Below, piece by piece: positions 1-5,718 of a stretch of DNA of 8,056 bases. The notes under the pieces are model-generated. The model saw only the letters and a list, made by a program, of their open reading frames with translations. It searched no databases and had not been told where the DNA came from. The translations under genes and the position numbers were made by a program. The DNA is from JACDET01 sp035568375 (GTDB lineage Bacteria > Patescibacteriota > Microgenomatia > Levybacterales > UBA12049), in assembly GCA_035568375.1 (NCBI GenBank), contig DATMOG010000018.1, positions 1 to 8,056 of the forward strand, written 5' to 3'. Every line of letters begins with the position of its first letter. Position 1 is the stretch's first letter.

Positions 1-32
1 TTTTGGATAGAAGATTCTTCTTGAATTCATTA

Positions 33-1520
33 TCATTTGAGTGGTAAGCTCTTTGGTAATGAAAAATAGAAAGTCGCTTCCTGATCTACAATACCTTCTG
101 CCCATACTTTGCCTCCATGTTTTTTAATGATGCGTTGTACAATGGAAAGCCCAATGCCTGTACCTTCAAAATCTTGTGCGCTGTGGAGTCGTTGAAAAAC
201 ACCAAAGAGTTTTTCAACATATTTCATATCAAATCCAGCGCCATTATCTTTTACATAATATATATTTGTATCTTTTTCGATTTTGCTTCCTATTGTAATA
301 ACAGCATCCTCTTTTTTTTGTGTAAATTTTATTGCATTTGATAACAGATTCATCCACACTTGATGCATGAGTGTGGGATCGACATGCGCGATAGGAAGGT
401 CTGCACAGATGAATTGAATTGAATGCTGAGGATTCATCTGTTTTAATTCATCAAAAACTGTTTTTGCAAGTGCTGTCATATCAACATTTGTAGTTTTTAT
501 TTCCTGTCGACCTATGCGAGAGAAAGATAAAAGATCATCAATTAAAGCTCCCATTTGTTGCGTACTACTCCGGATAGTTGCAATGATATGTTTACCGTTA
601 TCGTCCAATTTTTCAGAATAATCTTCGGTCAAGATTTTTGAGAAGCCGTCAATTGCCCGAAGCGGGGCACGAAGATCATGGGAAACAGAATAACTAAACG
701 ATTCCAATTCTTTATTGAGTTCCTGCAGAGCTTCAACAACTTTTAATTTATCTTCTGCCTCTTGTAGTTTTTTTCTTTCTGTCATATCGCGTTCGATAGC
801 TGCAGCTCCAACAATTTCATCCAATGTGTTTTTTATGGGAGAAATAGACAGAGAAATAGTAACGAGAGATCTATTTTTTTTCATACGAACTGTTTCAAAA
901 TGTGCTATATGTTCGCCTTTTCTAATCCGCTCAAGAATTGCCGGAATTTCATCGTGACGGTCTGGCGGTGCTATCTTATTTATTGAGTTACCAATCATTT
1001 CCTGAGCGGTGTATCCATATATTCTTTCTGCACTTTTATTCCAACTGGTTACAATGCCATCTAAAGTCTTTCCGATAACCGCATCTTCAGAAGATTCGAC
1101 AATCGCTGAGAGAGCAGATTGAGTCGCTAGTTGTTCTCTTTTGGGAATTTTTAATGCTAAGGGTAAGATATACCATAATACAGCTGCTGTAATGATTGAT
1201 ACTACTCCGGTAAGGAAATCAATAATTGCTTCTAGTGGATACAGACCAAAGAAATAGGTTATTATATGTACAACATGATGTGTGCCACATAAAAAAATAA
1301 ATGCACTAAACATAAAAAATATCCATTTAAATGGAATATCTTGTCGTTTATAAACAAAGATTATAAGCAGAATTGGGATTGAATAATAGGCTAAAACGAT
1401 AAAAAGATTACTAATTATTAAAAACAACATCAAATTGGGATAACGAATAAAATGAACGCCATGAGCTTCAAAAGCAGTAGGATTAAAAAGTAATGGTAAC
1501 CAGTTGAACCAATGAAACAT
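33..1520 (-). CDS. Sensor histidine kinase with ETR1-like ethylene/copper-binding membrane domain, PAS, HisKA and HATPase
   Basis: A 495-aa membrane sensor kinase expected to autophosphorylate on histidine and pass phosphate to a response regulator not present here. Residues about 30-125 form three membrane helices that align almost without gaps to the ethylene-binding domain of plant ETR1: AYYSIP (44-49), FLCGTHH (76-82) and LTGVVS (103-108). C78 and H82 match the ETR1 copper ligands Cys65 and His69; Y45 and I75 match Tyr32 and Ile62. ETR1 Asp25 and Lys91 are replaced by N38 and D101. A PAS domain follows (about 133-250), then HisKA with phospho-acceptor H281 in SHDLRAP, and HATPase with N box NLLSNAIKFT (391-400), DNGAGF (425-430), F box VFQRL and GTGIGLS (453-459). 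There is no receiver domain. The ATG is the first in frame; an AAGAG touches it, a poor ribosome site. Kinase architecture is certain. The signal is inferred; ethylene is the family precedent, but another ligand or a purely structural role is possible. Confidence 0.93.
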   Translation of the reverse strand: MFHWFNWLPLLFNPTAFEAHGVHFIRYPNLMLFLIISNLFIVLAYYSIPILLIIFVYKRQDIPFKWIFFMFSAFIFLCGTHHVVHIITYFFGLYPLEAIIDFLTGVVSIITAAVLWYILPLALKIPKREQLATQSALSAIVESSEDAVIGKTLDGIVTSWNKSAERIYGYTAQEMIGNSINKIAPPDRHDEIPAILERIRKGEHIAHFETVRMKKNRSLVTISLSISPIKNTLDEIVGAAAIERDMTERKKLQEAEDKLKVVEALQELNKELESFSYSVSHDLRAPLRAIDGFSKILTEDYSEKLDDNGKHIIATIRSSTQQMGALIDDLLSFSRIGRQEIKTTNVDMTALAKTVFDELKQMNPQHSIQFICADLPIAHVDPTLMHQVWMNLLSNAIKFTQKKEDAVITIGSKIEKDTNIYYVKDNGAGFDMKYVEKLFGVFQRLHSAQDFEGTGIGLSIVQRIIKKHGGKVWAEGIVDQEATFYFSLPKSLPLK

Positions 1521-1528
1521 CTCTTAAT

Positions 1529-1544
1529 GTTACAGATTAGTAAC
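1529..1544 (-). other. Small hairpin in the kinase mRNA leader
   Basis: GTTAC and GTAAC form a perfect 5-bp stem around a 6-nt loop, between the candidate kinase promoter and the start codon. It could shape translation initiation. The stem is short and may be chance in AT-rich DNA. Confidence 0.25.
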
Positions 1545-1551
1545 TTATTTC

Positions 1552-1580
1552 AGCGTAAATGTTCTTACTGTAGATGTCAA
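1552..1580 (-). promoter_or_regulatory. Candidate promoter of the histidine kinase gene
   Basis: Read on the minus strand, a perfect -35 TTGACA (1580-1575) is followed after 17 bases by a weak -10 TACGCT (1557-1552). Transcription would begin near 1545, giving a leader of about 25 nt. Spacing is ideal but the -10 matches only half the consensus. Confidence 0.45.
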
Positions 1581-1676
1581 GAAGAAGACTGTTTCTGCTT
1601 AGATTTTATAAGAACATTGGCATAGAATTTATTGCAGGTCTATTTTATAAAGTTGTTTCAATCAGATAATTATGCC

Positions 1677-1686
1677 AGTATATACT
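1677..1686. promoter_or_regulatory. Palindrome AGTATATACT, a possible two-way -10 box or operator
   Basis: A perfect 10-bp palindrome in the divergent spacer. It contains TATACT on both strands, so it could serve as a -10 element in either direction or as a dimeric repressor site. No clear -35 was found for either direction. Confidence 0.25.
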
Positions 1687-1718
1687 AGAGAACATAAATT
1701 TTTTTTTGAATACATCCA

Positions 1719-1727
1719 TGTTATAAT
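1719..1727 (+). promoter_or_regulatory. Extended -10 promoter element (TGtTATAAT)
   Basis: A perfect TATAAT (1722-1727) with the TGn extension. The -35 position is a run of T with no consensus match, as is common for extended -10 promoters. Transcription would start near 1734 and run into the short frame beginning at 1772. Confidence 0.4.
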
Positions 1728-1758
1728 TTTATTAATTCGATCAAAAATTGAAGAATTG

Positions 1759-1764
1759 TATAAT
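1759..1764 (+). promoter_or_regulatory. Perfect -10 box TATAAT just ahead of a short ORF
   Basis: TATAAT ends 7 nt before the ATG at 1772, the distance that would make the transcript start at or next to the start codon. No good -35 is visible. The same geometry recurs upstream of the permease and deacetylase genes. Confidence 0.35.
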
Positions 1765-1771
1765 AAATATT

Positions 1772-1900
1772 ATGAGAGTAGTAAAGAAGCAAAGAAATAT
1801 ATCGACAATACGTAACTGTTTAAAATTGGCTCATGGACTCTTCTCAGAGTGCCTGAGAGCGCAAATATTAAGCTTCCATCACGAGGTTGATCTTGATTAA
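1772..1900 (+). CDS. Possible 42-aa basic peptide, or the start of a decayed gene
   Basis: An open frame of 42 codons starts MRVVKKQRN and ends HHEVDLD, with two cysteines and many basic residues. It is not recognised. Support comes from the TATAAT 7 nt upstream and a stronger extended -10 further up. Against it, there is no Shine-Dalgarno, and a 7-bp hairpin (1841-1859) lies within it. The same frame reopens at 1964 after three stops, so this could be the first piece of a broken gene. Real expression is uncertain. Confidence 0.25.
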   Translation: MRVVKKQRNISTIRNCLKLAHGLFSECLRAQILSFHHEVDLD

Positions 1901-2140
1901 GAGAACCATCAATGATTTTATCTTTCAATCCCGGCTTGAACCAGATGCAGGGTCAACAAAACTATGCTTCAAGCTGTTGTAGGCGAAATTGTAACACTGG
2001 TGATTTTGCTTGCTGCTGCTCTCCAGGCACACACCTTATTGATGAATATCACTCCAATGGCGTGTTGCTTTAATTGCATCTTATGTACCGAAGCCTATGG
2101 ATCAAATAATGGGGTGCTCCTCGAACCTATCTTGCAATAA
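1830..2140. pseudogene. Stretch of overlapping short frames, possibly a gene relic
   Basis: This part of the 651-bp spacer looks less AT-rich than its surroundings and holds several mutually overlapping frames. On the plus strand, 1964-2140 encodes 58 aa with a hydrophobic segment (VTLVILLAAAL), and 1912-2073 encodes 53 aa with seven cysteines, including CCC. On the minus strand, a frame from about 1946 to 1774 reads LKDKIIDGSLNQDQPRDGSL but lacks an ATG. None continues into another without stops or frame changes, and none is recognised. A relic fits best; a structured RNA or small-peptide locus is possible. Apart from this and the listed boxes I see nothing else in 1521-2171. Confidence 0.25.
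1841..1859 (+). other. Hairpin TTCTCAG / CTGAGAG
   Basis: Seven pairs, one of them G-U, close a 5-nt loop (AGTGC). It stands out in an AT-rich spacer. There is no following T run, so it is not a classic terminator. It could be part of an unrecognised structured RNA or remain from a decayed gene. Confidence 0.3.
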
Positions 2141-2160
2141 TTGATGTTATATGGTATAAA
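2132..2160 (+). promoter_or_regulatory. Promoter of the 192-aa gene with extended -10
   Basis: -35 TTGCAA (2132-2137), 17-base spacer ending in TGG, and -10 TATAAA (2155-2160). Transcription should start near 2167, leaving a leader of only about 5 nt before the ATG at 2172. Confidence 0.5.
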
Positions 2161-2171
2161 ATTTTAGAAGT

Positions 2172-2750
2172 ATGGTTGAAAGAAAAGAAGGTCCTACAAC
2201 TAAAAAGACCTTATTCAGAAGCGCTCTCAGCTTGCTACGAGCGAGGCGTCCGGGTGCAGAATTGCCAATTGTTCCTGAATCTGAGCAATTAAGTAGATCC
2301 TTTGTAACAAGACTTTCAGCTATAAATCAAGAACAGATTGGTCAAGTTGCGAGCGTATTGGGTGCAGAGGTTTTTCAAGATAATAATGGTGGACTATCTA
2401 CGATACTCATGCCTGGTCCTAAAAAAGAGACTATAACATTTGTGCAATCAGGAGAGAGTAGGGTTGTTCAGTTATCTGTGTTTCAGGAAGGAAAATTTGA
2501 CAAACTCAAAATAACGCAAGAAGCAAGACATGGTTGTATGGTAGTCGTGGATGGTGATAGCTCAGAAGATCATACTGGATCAGTTAGTTTTGTTAGAGAA
2601 CCTGATCGTGTCCAATTTCAGGTAGTTACTGCAACACCTAAAGGTATCTCTTCTACTTTAGATATAGAATCCAAGGTATTAGAAGATCCGGTCCATGGTA
2701 AAAATTTTAGAAAAGCTCTTTCCGTATTACATCCCTCCCCCTCAATTTAA
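2172..2750 (+). CDS. Hypothetical protein, 192 aa
   Basis: I do not recognise this protein. It has no signal peptide or membrane segment, so it is probably cytoplasmic. The first 30 residues are basic (RKEGPTTKK, RARRPG) and may form a helix at LFRSALSLLRARR. From about residue 55 onward, alternating hydrophobic residues suggest a beta-rich fold, for example VVQLSVFQEG, CMVVVDGD and VQFQVVTATPKG. The end is helical or loose (FRKALSVLHPSPSI). The ATG is preceded by only a weak TAGAAG, but a promoter lies so close that the mRNA may be nearly leaderless. It stands alone, with spacers on both sides. The long open frame and supporting promoter make it likely real. Confidence 0.7.
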   Translation: MVERKEGPTTKKTLFRSALSLLRARRPGAELPIVPESEQLSRSFVTRLSAINQEQIGQVASVLGAEVFQDNNGGLSTILMPGPKKETITFVQSGESRVVQLSVFQEGKFDKLKITQEARHGCMVVVDGDSSEDHTGSVSFVREPDRVQFQVVTATPKGISSTLDIESKVLEDPVHGKNFRKALSVLHPSPSI

Positions 2751-2819
2751 ATTTTTCCTCGATTATATTGTATTTCAGATAGCTGTAGGATTATATGTAC
2801 TTGTTGTGTAGAAGGCAGC

Positions 2820-2879
2820 ATGAATTCCTATGCAGTATTTTTTGAGCAGTTTCTAGATAAGCGAATGGTTAATTACTAA
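2820..2879 (+). CDS. Possible 19-aa leader peptide
   Basis: A very short frame, MNSYAVFFEQFLDKRMVNY, is preceded by GAAGG ending 4 nt before its ATG, one of the better ribosome sites in the window. It lies in the spacer before the transporter genes. It may well be chance. Confidence 0.12.
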   Translation: MNSYAVFFEQFLDKRMVNY

Positions 2880-2889
2880 AAAAATAGGC

Positions 2890-2958
2890 ATGGGGTATTT
2901 AGTAATCGCTGGTATACTCATGGTTATTAAAGTTGTGCAGCTTGCAACCAGACATTAA
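2890..2958 (+). CDS. Possible 22-aa hydrophobic peptide
   Basis: The frame encodes MGYLVIAGILMVIKVVQLAT plus two residues, a potential single membrane helix. TAGG lies 2 nt before the ATG. Its end overlaps the long hairpin at 2935-2984. No homology is recognised; it could be chance or a gene remnant. Confidence 0.15.
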   Translation: MGYLVIAGILMVIKVVQLATRH

Positions 2959-2984
2959 TGATCATATTAGCTGGTGAGCTGCAT
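2935..2984 (+). terminator. Long imperfect hairpin, possible terminator or leader element
   Basis: Three nested stems pair: GTGCAGCT with AGCTGCAT (8 pairs, one G-U), CCAG with CTGG, and TAAT with ATTA around a GATCAT loop, with small internal bulges. It lies between the 192-aa gene and the permease promoter. The nearest T-rich stretch (TCTTTT near 2998) is about 14 nt beyond the stem, so intrinsic termination would be inefficient. It could instead be an RNA regulatory fold. Confidence 0.35.
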
Positions 2985-3014
2985 TGAAAGATCATGGTCT
3001 TTTAATTTATCATA

Positions 3015-3023
3015 TGTTACATT
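3015..3023 (+). promoter_or_regulatory. Extended -10 promoter (TGtTACATT) of the transporter operon
   Basis: TACATT (3018-3023) with the TGn extension ends 6 nt before the permease ATG at 3030, predicting a leaderless mRNA. The -35 region (TGGTCT at 17-bp spacing) matches poorly, as the TG extension often allows. Confidence 0.45.
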
Positions 3024-3029
3024 AGATCT

Positions 3030-3908
3030 ATGAATAGAGAAATACATGCAATCAGCGGAGAAAAAGATATAAGTGAAAATGTAACAAAACATAAATATAA
3101 AATTAGAATTCGACATCATCATTTCCATTTTTTTTATGAAACAACGGTAAAGCGTCATTTAACAACGATAATTGCTGCCAACATTGCTTTTATTATCATT
3201 ACTTCTTTGATTTTACATTTTATAAATCCGAATAATTCATTTAATATTAATCAAGTTTCAACGCAAGTTATAGTAACAGCGACAATAAATACGTTTGTTC
3301 GATTAGTTGTTTCATACATATTCTCTGTTATTGTTTCGATTCCGCTCGCTTTACTTATCGTGAGTACTCCACGTGTACAACGAGTACTTCTGCCAATCTC
3401 TGATGTCTTACAATCAATACCTGTTTTGGCTTTTTTTCCAGTTGTAATTGTTTTTTTTACTTCTTCTCATATGTTTGAATTTGCAGCAATTTTTATTATT
3501 TTTATGGCTATGGTATGGAATATTGTCTTTACGGTTATTGGTGGTTTACAGACAATTCCTGAGGATGTTGAATCAGCAGCTGTTGTTTTTAATGTAACCG
3601 GTATCAAAAAATTTTGGTATATTACTCTTCCTGCAATCTTTCCCTTTATCGTAACAGGATCACTCCTGGCATGGGCTCAAGGATGGACAACTGTTATTGT
3701 TGCCGAAGTCTTACATACCTATATTCCGAATGGGAATATTTCGCAGGATTTATTAGGTTTGGGCAGTTTGTTAGTTGACTCAAGCGCTCAAGGTAAAAAT
3801 GCAGTGTTTCTTACAACGCTTAGTGTCATGATACTTTTTATTACATTGATAAATTTTTTTGTTTGGCAACGCTTACTTCATTTGGCGCAAAGATTTAAGT
3901 TTGACTGA
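3030..3908 (+). CDS. ABC transporter permease, NitT/TauT (nitrate/sulfonate/taurine) type
   Basis: A 292-aa inner-membrane permease of the binding-protein-dependent family. A basic, histidine-rich cytoplasmic tail (about 1-43, with HHHFH at 29-33) precedes membrane helix 1 (about 45-65) and further helices at roughly 80-112, 125-143, 150-172, 200-230 and 265-285. The EAA-type loop that docks the ATPase is clear: E181-S-A-A, G191 and LP at 200-201. LQSIPVLAFFPV (127-138) and WAQGWTTVIVAE are typical of TauC/SsuC relatives. The segment MVWN plus the EAA loop also resembles one half of long fused NitT/TauT-like permeases known to me; this is a single half. The ATPase gene follows after one base. 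The substrate is unknown, since names such as taurine or nitrate rest on family resemblance only. The first in-frame ATG sits 6 nt after an extended -10. Confidence 0.9.
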   Translation: MNREIHAISGEKDISENVTKHKYKIRIRHHHFHFFYETTVKRHLTTIIAANIAFIIITSLILHFINPNNSFNINQVSTQVIVTATINTFVRLVVSYIFSVIVSIPLALLIVSTPRVQRVLLPISDVLQSIPVLAFFPVVIVFFTSSHMFEFAAIFIIFMAMVWNIVFTVIGGLQTIPEDVESAAVVFNVTGIKKFWYITLPAIFPFIVTGSLLAWAQGWTTVIVAEVLHTYIPNGNISQDLLGLGSLLVDSSAQGKNAVFLTTLSVMILFITLINFFVWQRLLHLAQRFKFD

Positions 3909-3909
3909 T

Positions 3910-4623
3910 ATGGATTCACCAATTGTATTAACTAATATTAATAAGGCTTACGAAAAATCTTCTGCAACGTATGTTATTCATAATCTAACGCTTTCTATCG
4001 CAAAAGATGAATTTTTTTGTCTTTTAGGTCCGTCAGGATGTGGCAAATCTACTGTATTGAAAATGATTGCCGGCATTGAAAAACCGACAAATGGTGAGCT
4101 TATAAAACCAGCACATGTAGGTATGGTTTTTCAATCAGGGGCATTATTACCATGGTTGACAGTTGAAGATAATGTAGCATTTGCTGCCCGTATGCATGGA
4201 TTTGGGAAAGAAAAAGTTTTACGAGTAACAAAAGAGTATCTACAGATGGTACATCTTGAGAGCTTTTTGAAAAAATATCCACGAGAACTATCGGGAGGAC
4301 AAAGACAACGTGTTGGCATTGCTCGGGCTCTTGCGACTGAATCAAATGTATTATTAATGGATGAACCATTCTCTGCACTGGATCCTGTAATAACAGACGA
4401 GTTGCATAAAGATTTATTACAAATTTGGGAACAGACGCATACTACCATAGTAATGGTTTCTCACCATTTTGAAGAAGCAGTAATGCTTGCTGATCGTATT
4501 GGGATTATGAAGGATGGATCTTTGCAAACAATTATTCCGGTTACGCTTAAACGTCCACGAAAAGAAAAAGAGAAAGATTTTGTTTTTACTGTTGAAAAGA
4601 TTAGAAGTATCATGGAAAGATAA
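3910..4623 (+). CDS. ABC transporter ATP-binding protein, NitT/TauT type
   Basis: A 237-aa ATPase that would power the adjacent permease. Every nucleotide-binding motif is intact: Walker A GPSGCGKST (40-48), Q-loop Q75, signature LSGGQ (127-131), Walker B LLMDEP (148-153) with catalytic E152, D-loop SALD (155-158) and H-loop H185. FQSGALLPWLTVEDNV and the RPR-containing tail are typical of the TauB/SsuB branch. A start at 3859 is possible in the same frame, but it adds 17 residues (MFGNAYF...) and a 50-bp overlap. The ATG at 3910, one base after the permease TGA, gives the usual N-terminus and suggests translational coupling. No binding protein or second permease is adjacent, so the importer may be a homodimer of the single permease. 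Family assignment is firm; substrate is unknown. Confidence 0.93.
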   Translation: MDSPIVLTNINKAYEKSSATYVIHNLTLSIAKDEFFCLLGPSGCGKSTVLKMIAGIEKPTNGELIKPAHVGMVFQSGALLPWLTVEDNVAFAARMHGFGKEKVLRVTKEYLQMVHLESFLKKYPRELSGGQRQRVGIARALATESNVLLMDEPFSALDPVITDELHKDLLQIWEQTHTTIVMVSHHFEEAVMLADRIGIMKDGSLQTIIPVTLKRPRKEKEKDFVFTVEKIRSIMER

Positions 4624-4634
4624 ATAATTTAGTA

Positions 4635-4663
4635 TTGAAGCATCAGCATTTTTTTGCTATGCT
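4635..4663 (+). promoter_or_regulatory. Promoter of the deacetylase gene, overlapping a hairpin
   Basis: -35 TTGAAG (4635-4640), 17-base spacer ending in TGC, and -10 TATGCT (4658-4663). The -10 ends 6 nt before the ATG at 4670, predicting a leaderless mRNA. The same bases form the hairpin at 4639-4663. Confidence 0.45.
4639..4663 (+). other. T-loop hairpin after the ABC operon
   Basis: AGCAT-C-AGCA pairs with TGCT-ATGCT: nine pairs with one bulged C and a loop of six T. The T run is in the loop, not after the stem, so it is not a standard terminator. In a readthrough mRNA it would lie just before the deacetylase start codon and could limit its translation or protect the upstream message. 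Confidence 0.35.
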
Positions 4664-4669
4664 AAATAG

Positions 4670-5416
4670 ATGTTACAAAGACTGCCATTATTTTTTTTAA
4701 CATTATTTGTATTTTCAATTTGCTATGTAACAATTCTTACAAAAGTAGAAGCTTCTCGAGGTATACCAATTCTTACTTATCATTATATTCGTGACTATAA
4801 TTATCCCAAGGATACACTTGGTATTAGTTTATCTGTTTCCCCAACAACATTTGATCAGCAGATGAATTACTTATCTTCGCATGGATACACACCTATTACG
4901 CTGGACACACTCTATGGTATTTTTAAGGGTAAAGCTGCACGACCAGCTAAGCCAATTGTTTTAACTTTTGACGATGGGTATATAGATTTTTACGCTAATG
5001 CTTATCCAATCCTTAAAAAATATAATTTTCATGCTGTTTCTTTTGTTGTAACTGGTTTTGTTGGGCAATCCGCATATCTCTCTTGGAACAATATTCATGA
5101 AATGCAATCTTCAGGTCTTATTTCCTTTGAAGCGCATACAATAACACATGCATATTTACCAAACTTATCTTATGCAAATATGCTAAAAGAGTTGCAACAA
5201 AGCAAAGCAACACTTCAGGCGCAAAATGGTACAGTAATAAATTTTATTGCCTATCCTTACGGAGCGAGTAATTGGAATGTGCAAAAGGCTGCTCAAACTG
5301 CTGGCTTTGTAGGTGGTCTAGGTACATGGGGAGGGTATGCTTCATATCCAAGTATGAATATGCCTCGTATTGCAATACGTAATTCTTTACAAAGTATTTC
5401 TTCACGATTTTTTTAG
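4670..5416 (+). CDS. Secreted polysaccharide deacetylase (NodB/carbohydrate esterase 4 family)
   Basis: A 248-aa protein predicted to remove acetyl groups from N-acetylated sugars in cell wall or surface polysaccharide outside the cytoplasmic membrane. An N-terminal hydrophobic helix (about 5-22) ends in VEA (26-28), a plausible signal-peptidase site; it might instead stay as an anchor. The NodB core is intact: TFDDGY (99-104) with catalytic-base D101 and metal-binding D102, metal histidines H156 and H160 in HTITH, and AYPYG (194-198). PILTYHYI and the TTFDQQMNYL segment resemble the PgaB/IcaB-like branch. Length fits a single-domain enzyme with no carbohydrate-binding module. It follows the ABC ATPase by 46 bp but appears to have its own promoter, with no Shine-Dalgarno. 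Whether it works with the transporter, for instance in envelope maintenance, is only suggested by position. Confidence 0.92.
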   Translation: MLQRLPLFFLTLFVFSICYVTILTKVEASRGIPILTYHYIRDYNYPKDTLGISLSVSPTTFDQQMNYLSSHGYTPITLDTLYGIFKGKAARPAKPIVLTFDDGYIDFYANAYPILKKYNFHAVSFVVTGFVGQSAYLSWNNIHEMQSSGLISFEAHTITHAYLPNLSYANMLKELQQSKATLQAQNGTVINFIAYPYGASNWNVQKAAQTAGFVGGLGTWGGYASYPSMNMPRIAIRNSLQSISSRFF

Positions 5417-5461
5417 AAGGATTTTAGATTGCATTTTTGATAGAGTAAGAAAAGTCAAGAA

Positions 5462-5484
5462 AGGATAGTCTCAGCAAATATCCT
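5462..5484 (+). other. Weak hairpin downstream of the deacetylase
   Basis: AGGATA and TATCCT form 6 pairs around an 11-nt loop, about 45 nt after the stop codon and just before the helicase promoter. There is no T run, so at most it may stabilise the 3' end of the deacetylase mRNA. Confidence 0.2.
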
Positions 5485-5493
5485 ATAGCATTA

Positions 5494-5522
5494 TTGACAA
5501 AGGTAGATTACTATGGTATGAT
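5494..5522 (+). promoter_or_regulatory. Near-consensus promoter of the RNA helicase gene
   Basis: Perfect -35 TTGACA (5494-5499), a 17-base spacer ending in TGG, and -10 TATGAT (5517-5522). This is the strongest promoter match in the window. Transcription would begin near 5529, leaving a leader of about 190 nt before the helicase ATG. Confidence 0.7.
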
Positions 5523-5533
5523 GTTTTAGTCTT

Positions 5534-5557
5534 GCAGTTGTATATTAATACATCTGC
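5534..5557 (+). other. 5'-end hairpin in the helicase mRNA leader
   Basis: GCAG-T-TGTAT pairs with ATACA-T-CTGC: nine pairs with one T-T mismatch and a 4-nt loop (ATTA). It begins about 5 nt after the predicted transcription start, where a stem commonly shields mRNA from 5'-end-dependent decay. Confidence 0.4.
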
Positions 5558-5588
5558 TTATAGTTGATTTAGTTTTTAGTAAAGATAA

Positions 5589-5625
5589 AAGATACCTATA
5601 TTATATTTTTCCTCACTTGTATCTT
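5589..5625 (+). other. Second stem in the helicase leader
   Basis: AAGATAC (5589-5595) and GTATCTT (5619-5625) form 7 perfect pairs around a 23-nt loop rich in A and T. With the 5' hairpin it gives the long leader some potential structure. Beyond these elements I see no gene in 5417-5718. Confidence 0.25.
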
Positions 5626-5718
5626 CTTCCTATAAAAATAACTTCATTCCTAAGCAGACGTATTAGTATATTATATAGGATAAAAAAAAGGTAAAGTGTA
5701 CCCAGAAAAGAGATAACT

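Noticed and set aside
715..957. Plus-strand open frame opposite the kinase PAS/HisKA region
   Set aside because: A serine-rich shadow of a confidently assigned gene on the other strand.
1772..2140. One gene with TGA read as an amino acid
   Set aside because: The reading also contains a TAA, and TGA ends intact genes such as the kinase and permease, so recoding is not supported.
2967..3158. Minus-strand 63-aa frame over the permease start
   Set aside because: It overlaps the permease N-terminus and its promoter; its hydrophobic residues reflect AT-rich antisense.
3859..3909. Upstream ATG start for the ABC ATPase
   Set aside because: It would overlap the permease by 50 bp and add residues unlike the family N-terminus; the ATG at 3910 gives the normal start.
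4100..4448. Minus-strand open frames opposite the ATPase
   Set aside because: They are shadows of a gene with all ABC motifs intact and have no recognisable content.
4649..4655. Run of seven T as an intrinsic terminator after the ABC ATPase
   Set aside because: Six of the T form the hairpin loop and the seventh is in the stem, so the run does not follow a stem.
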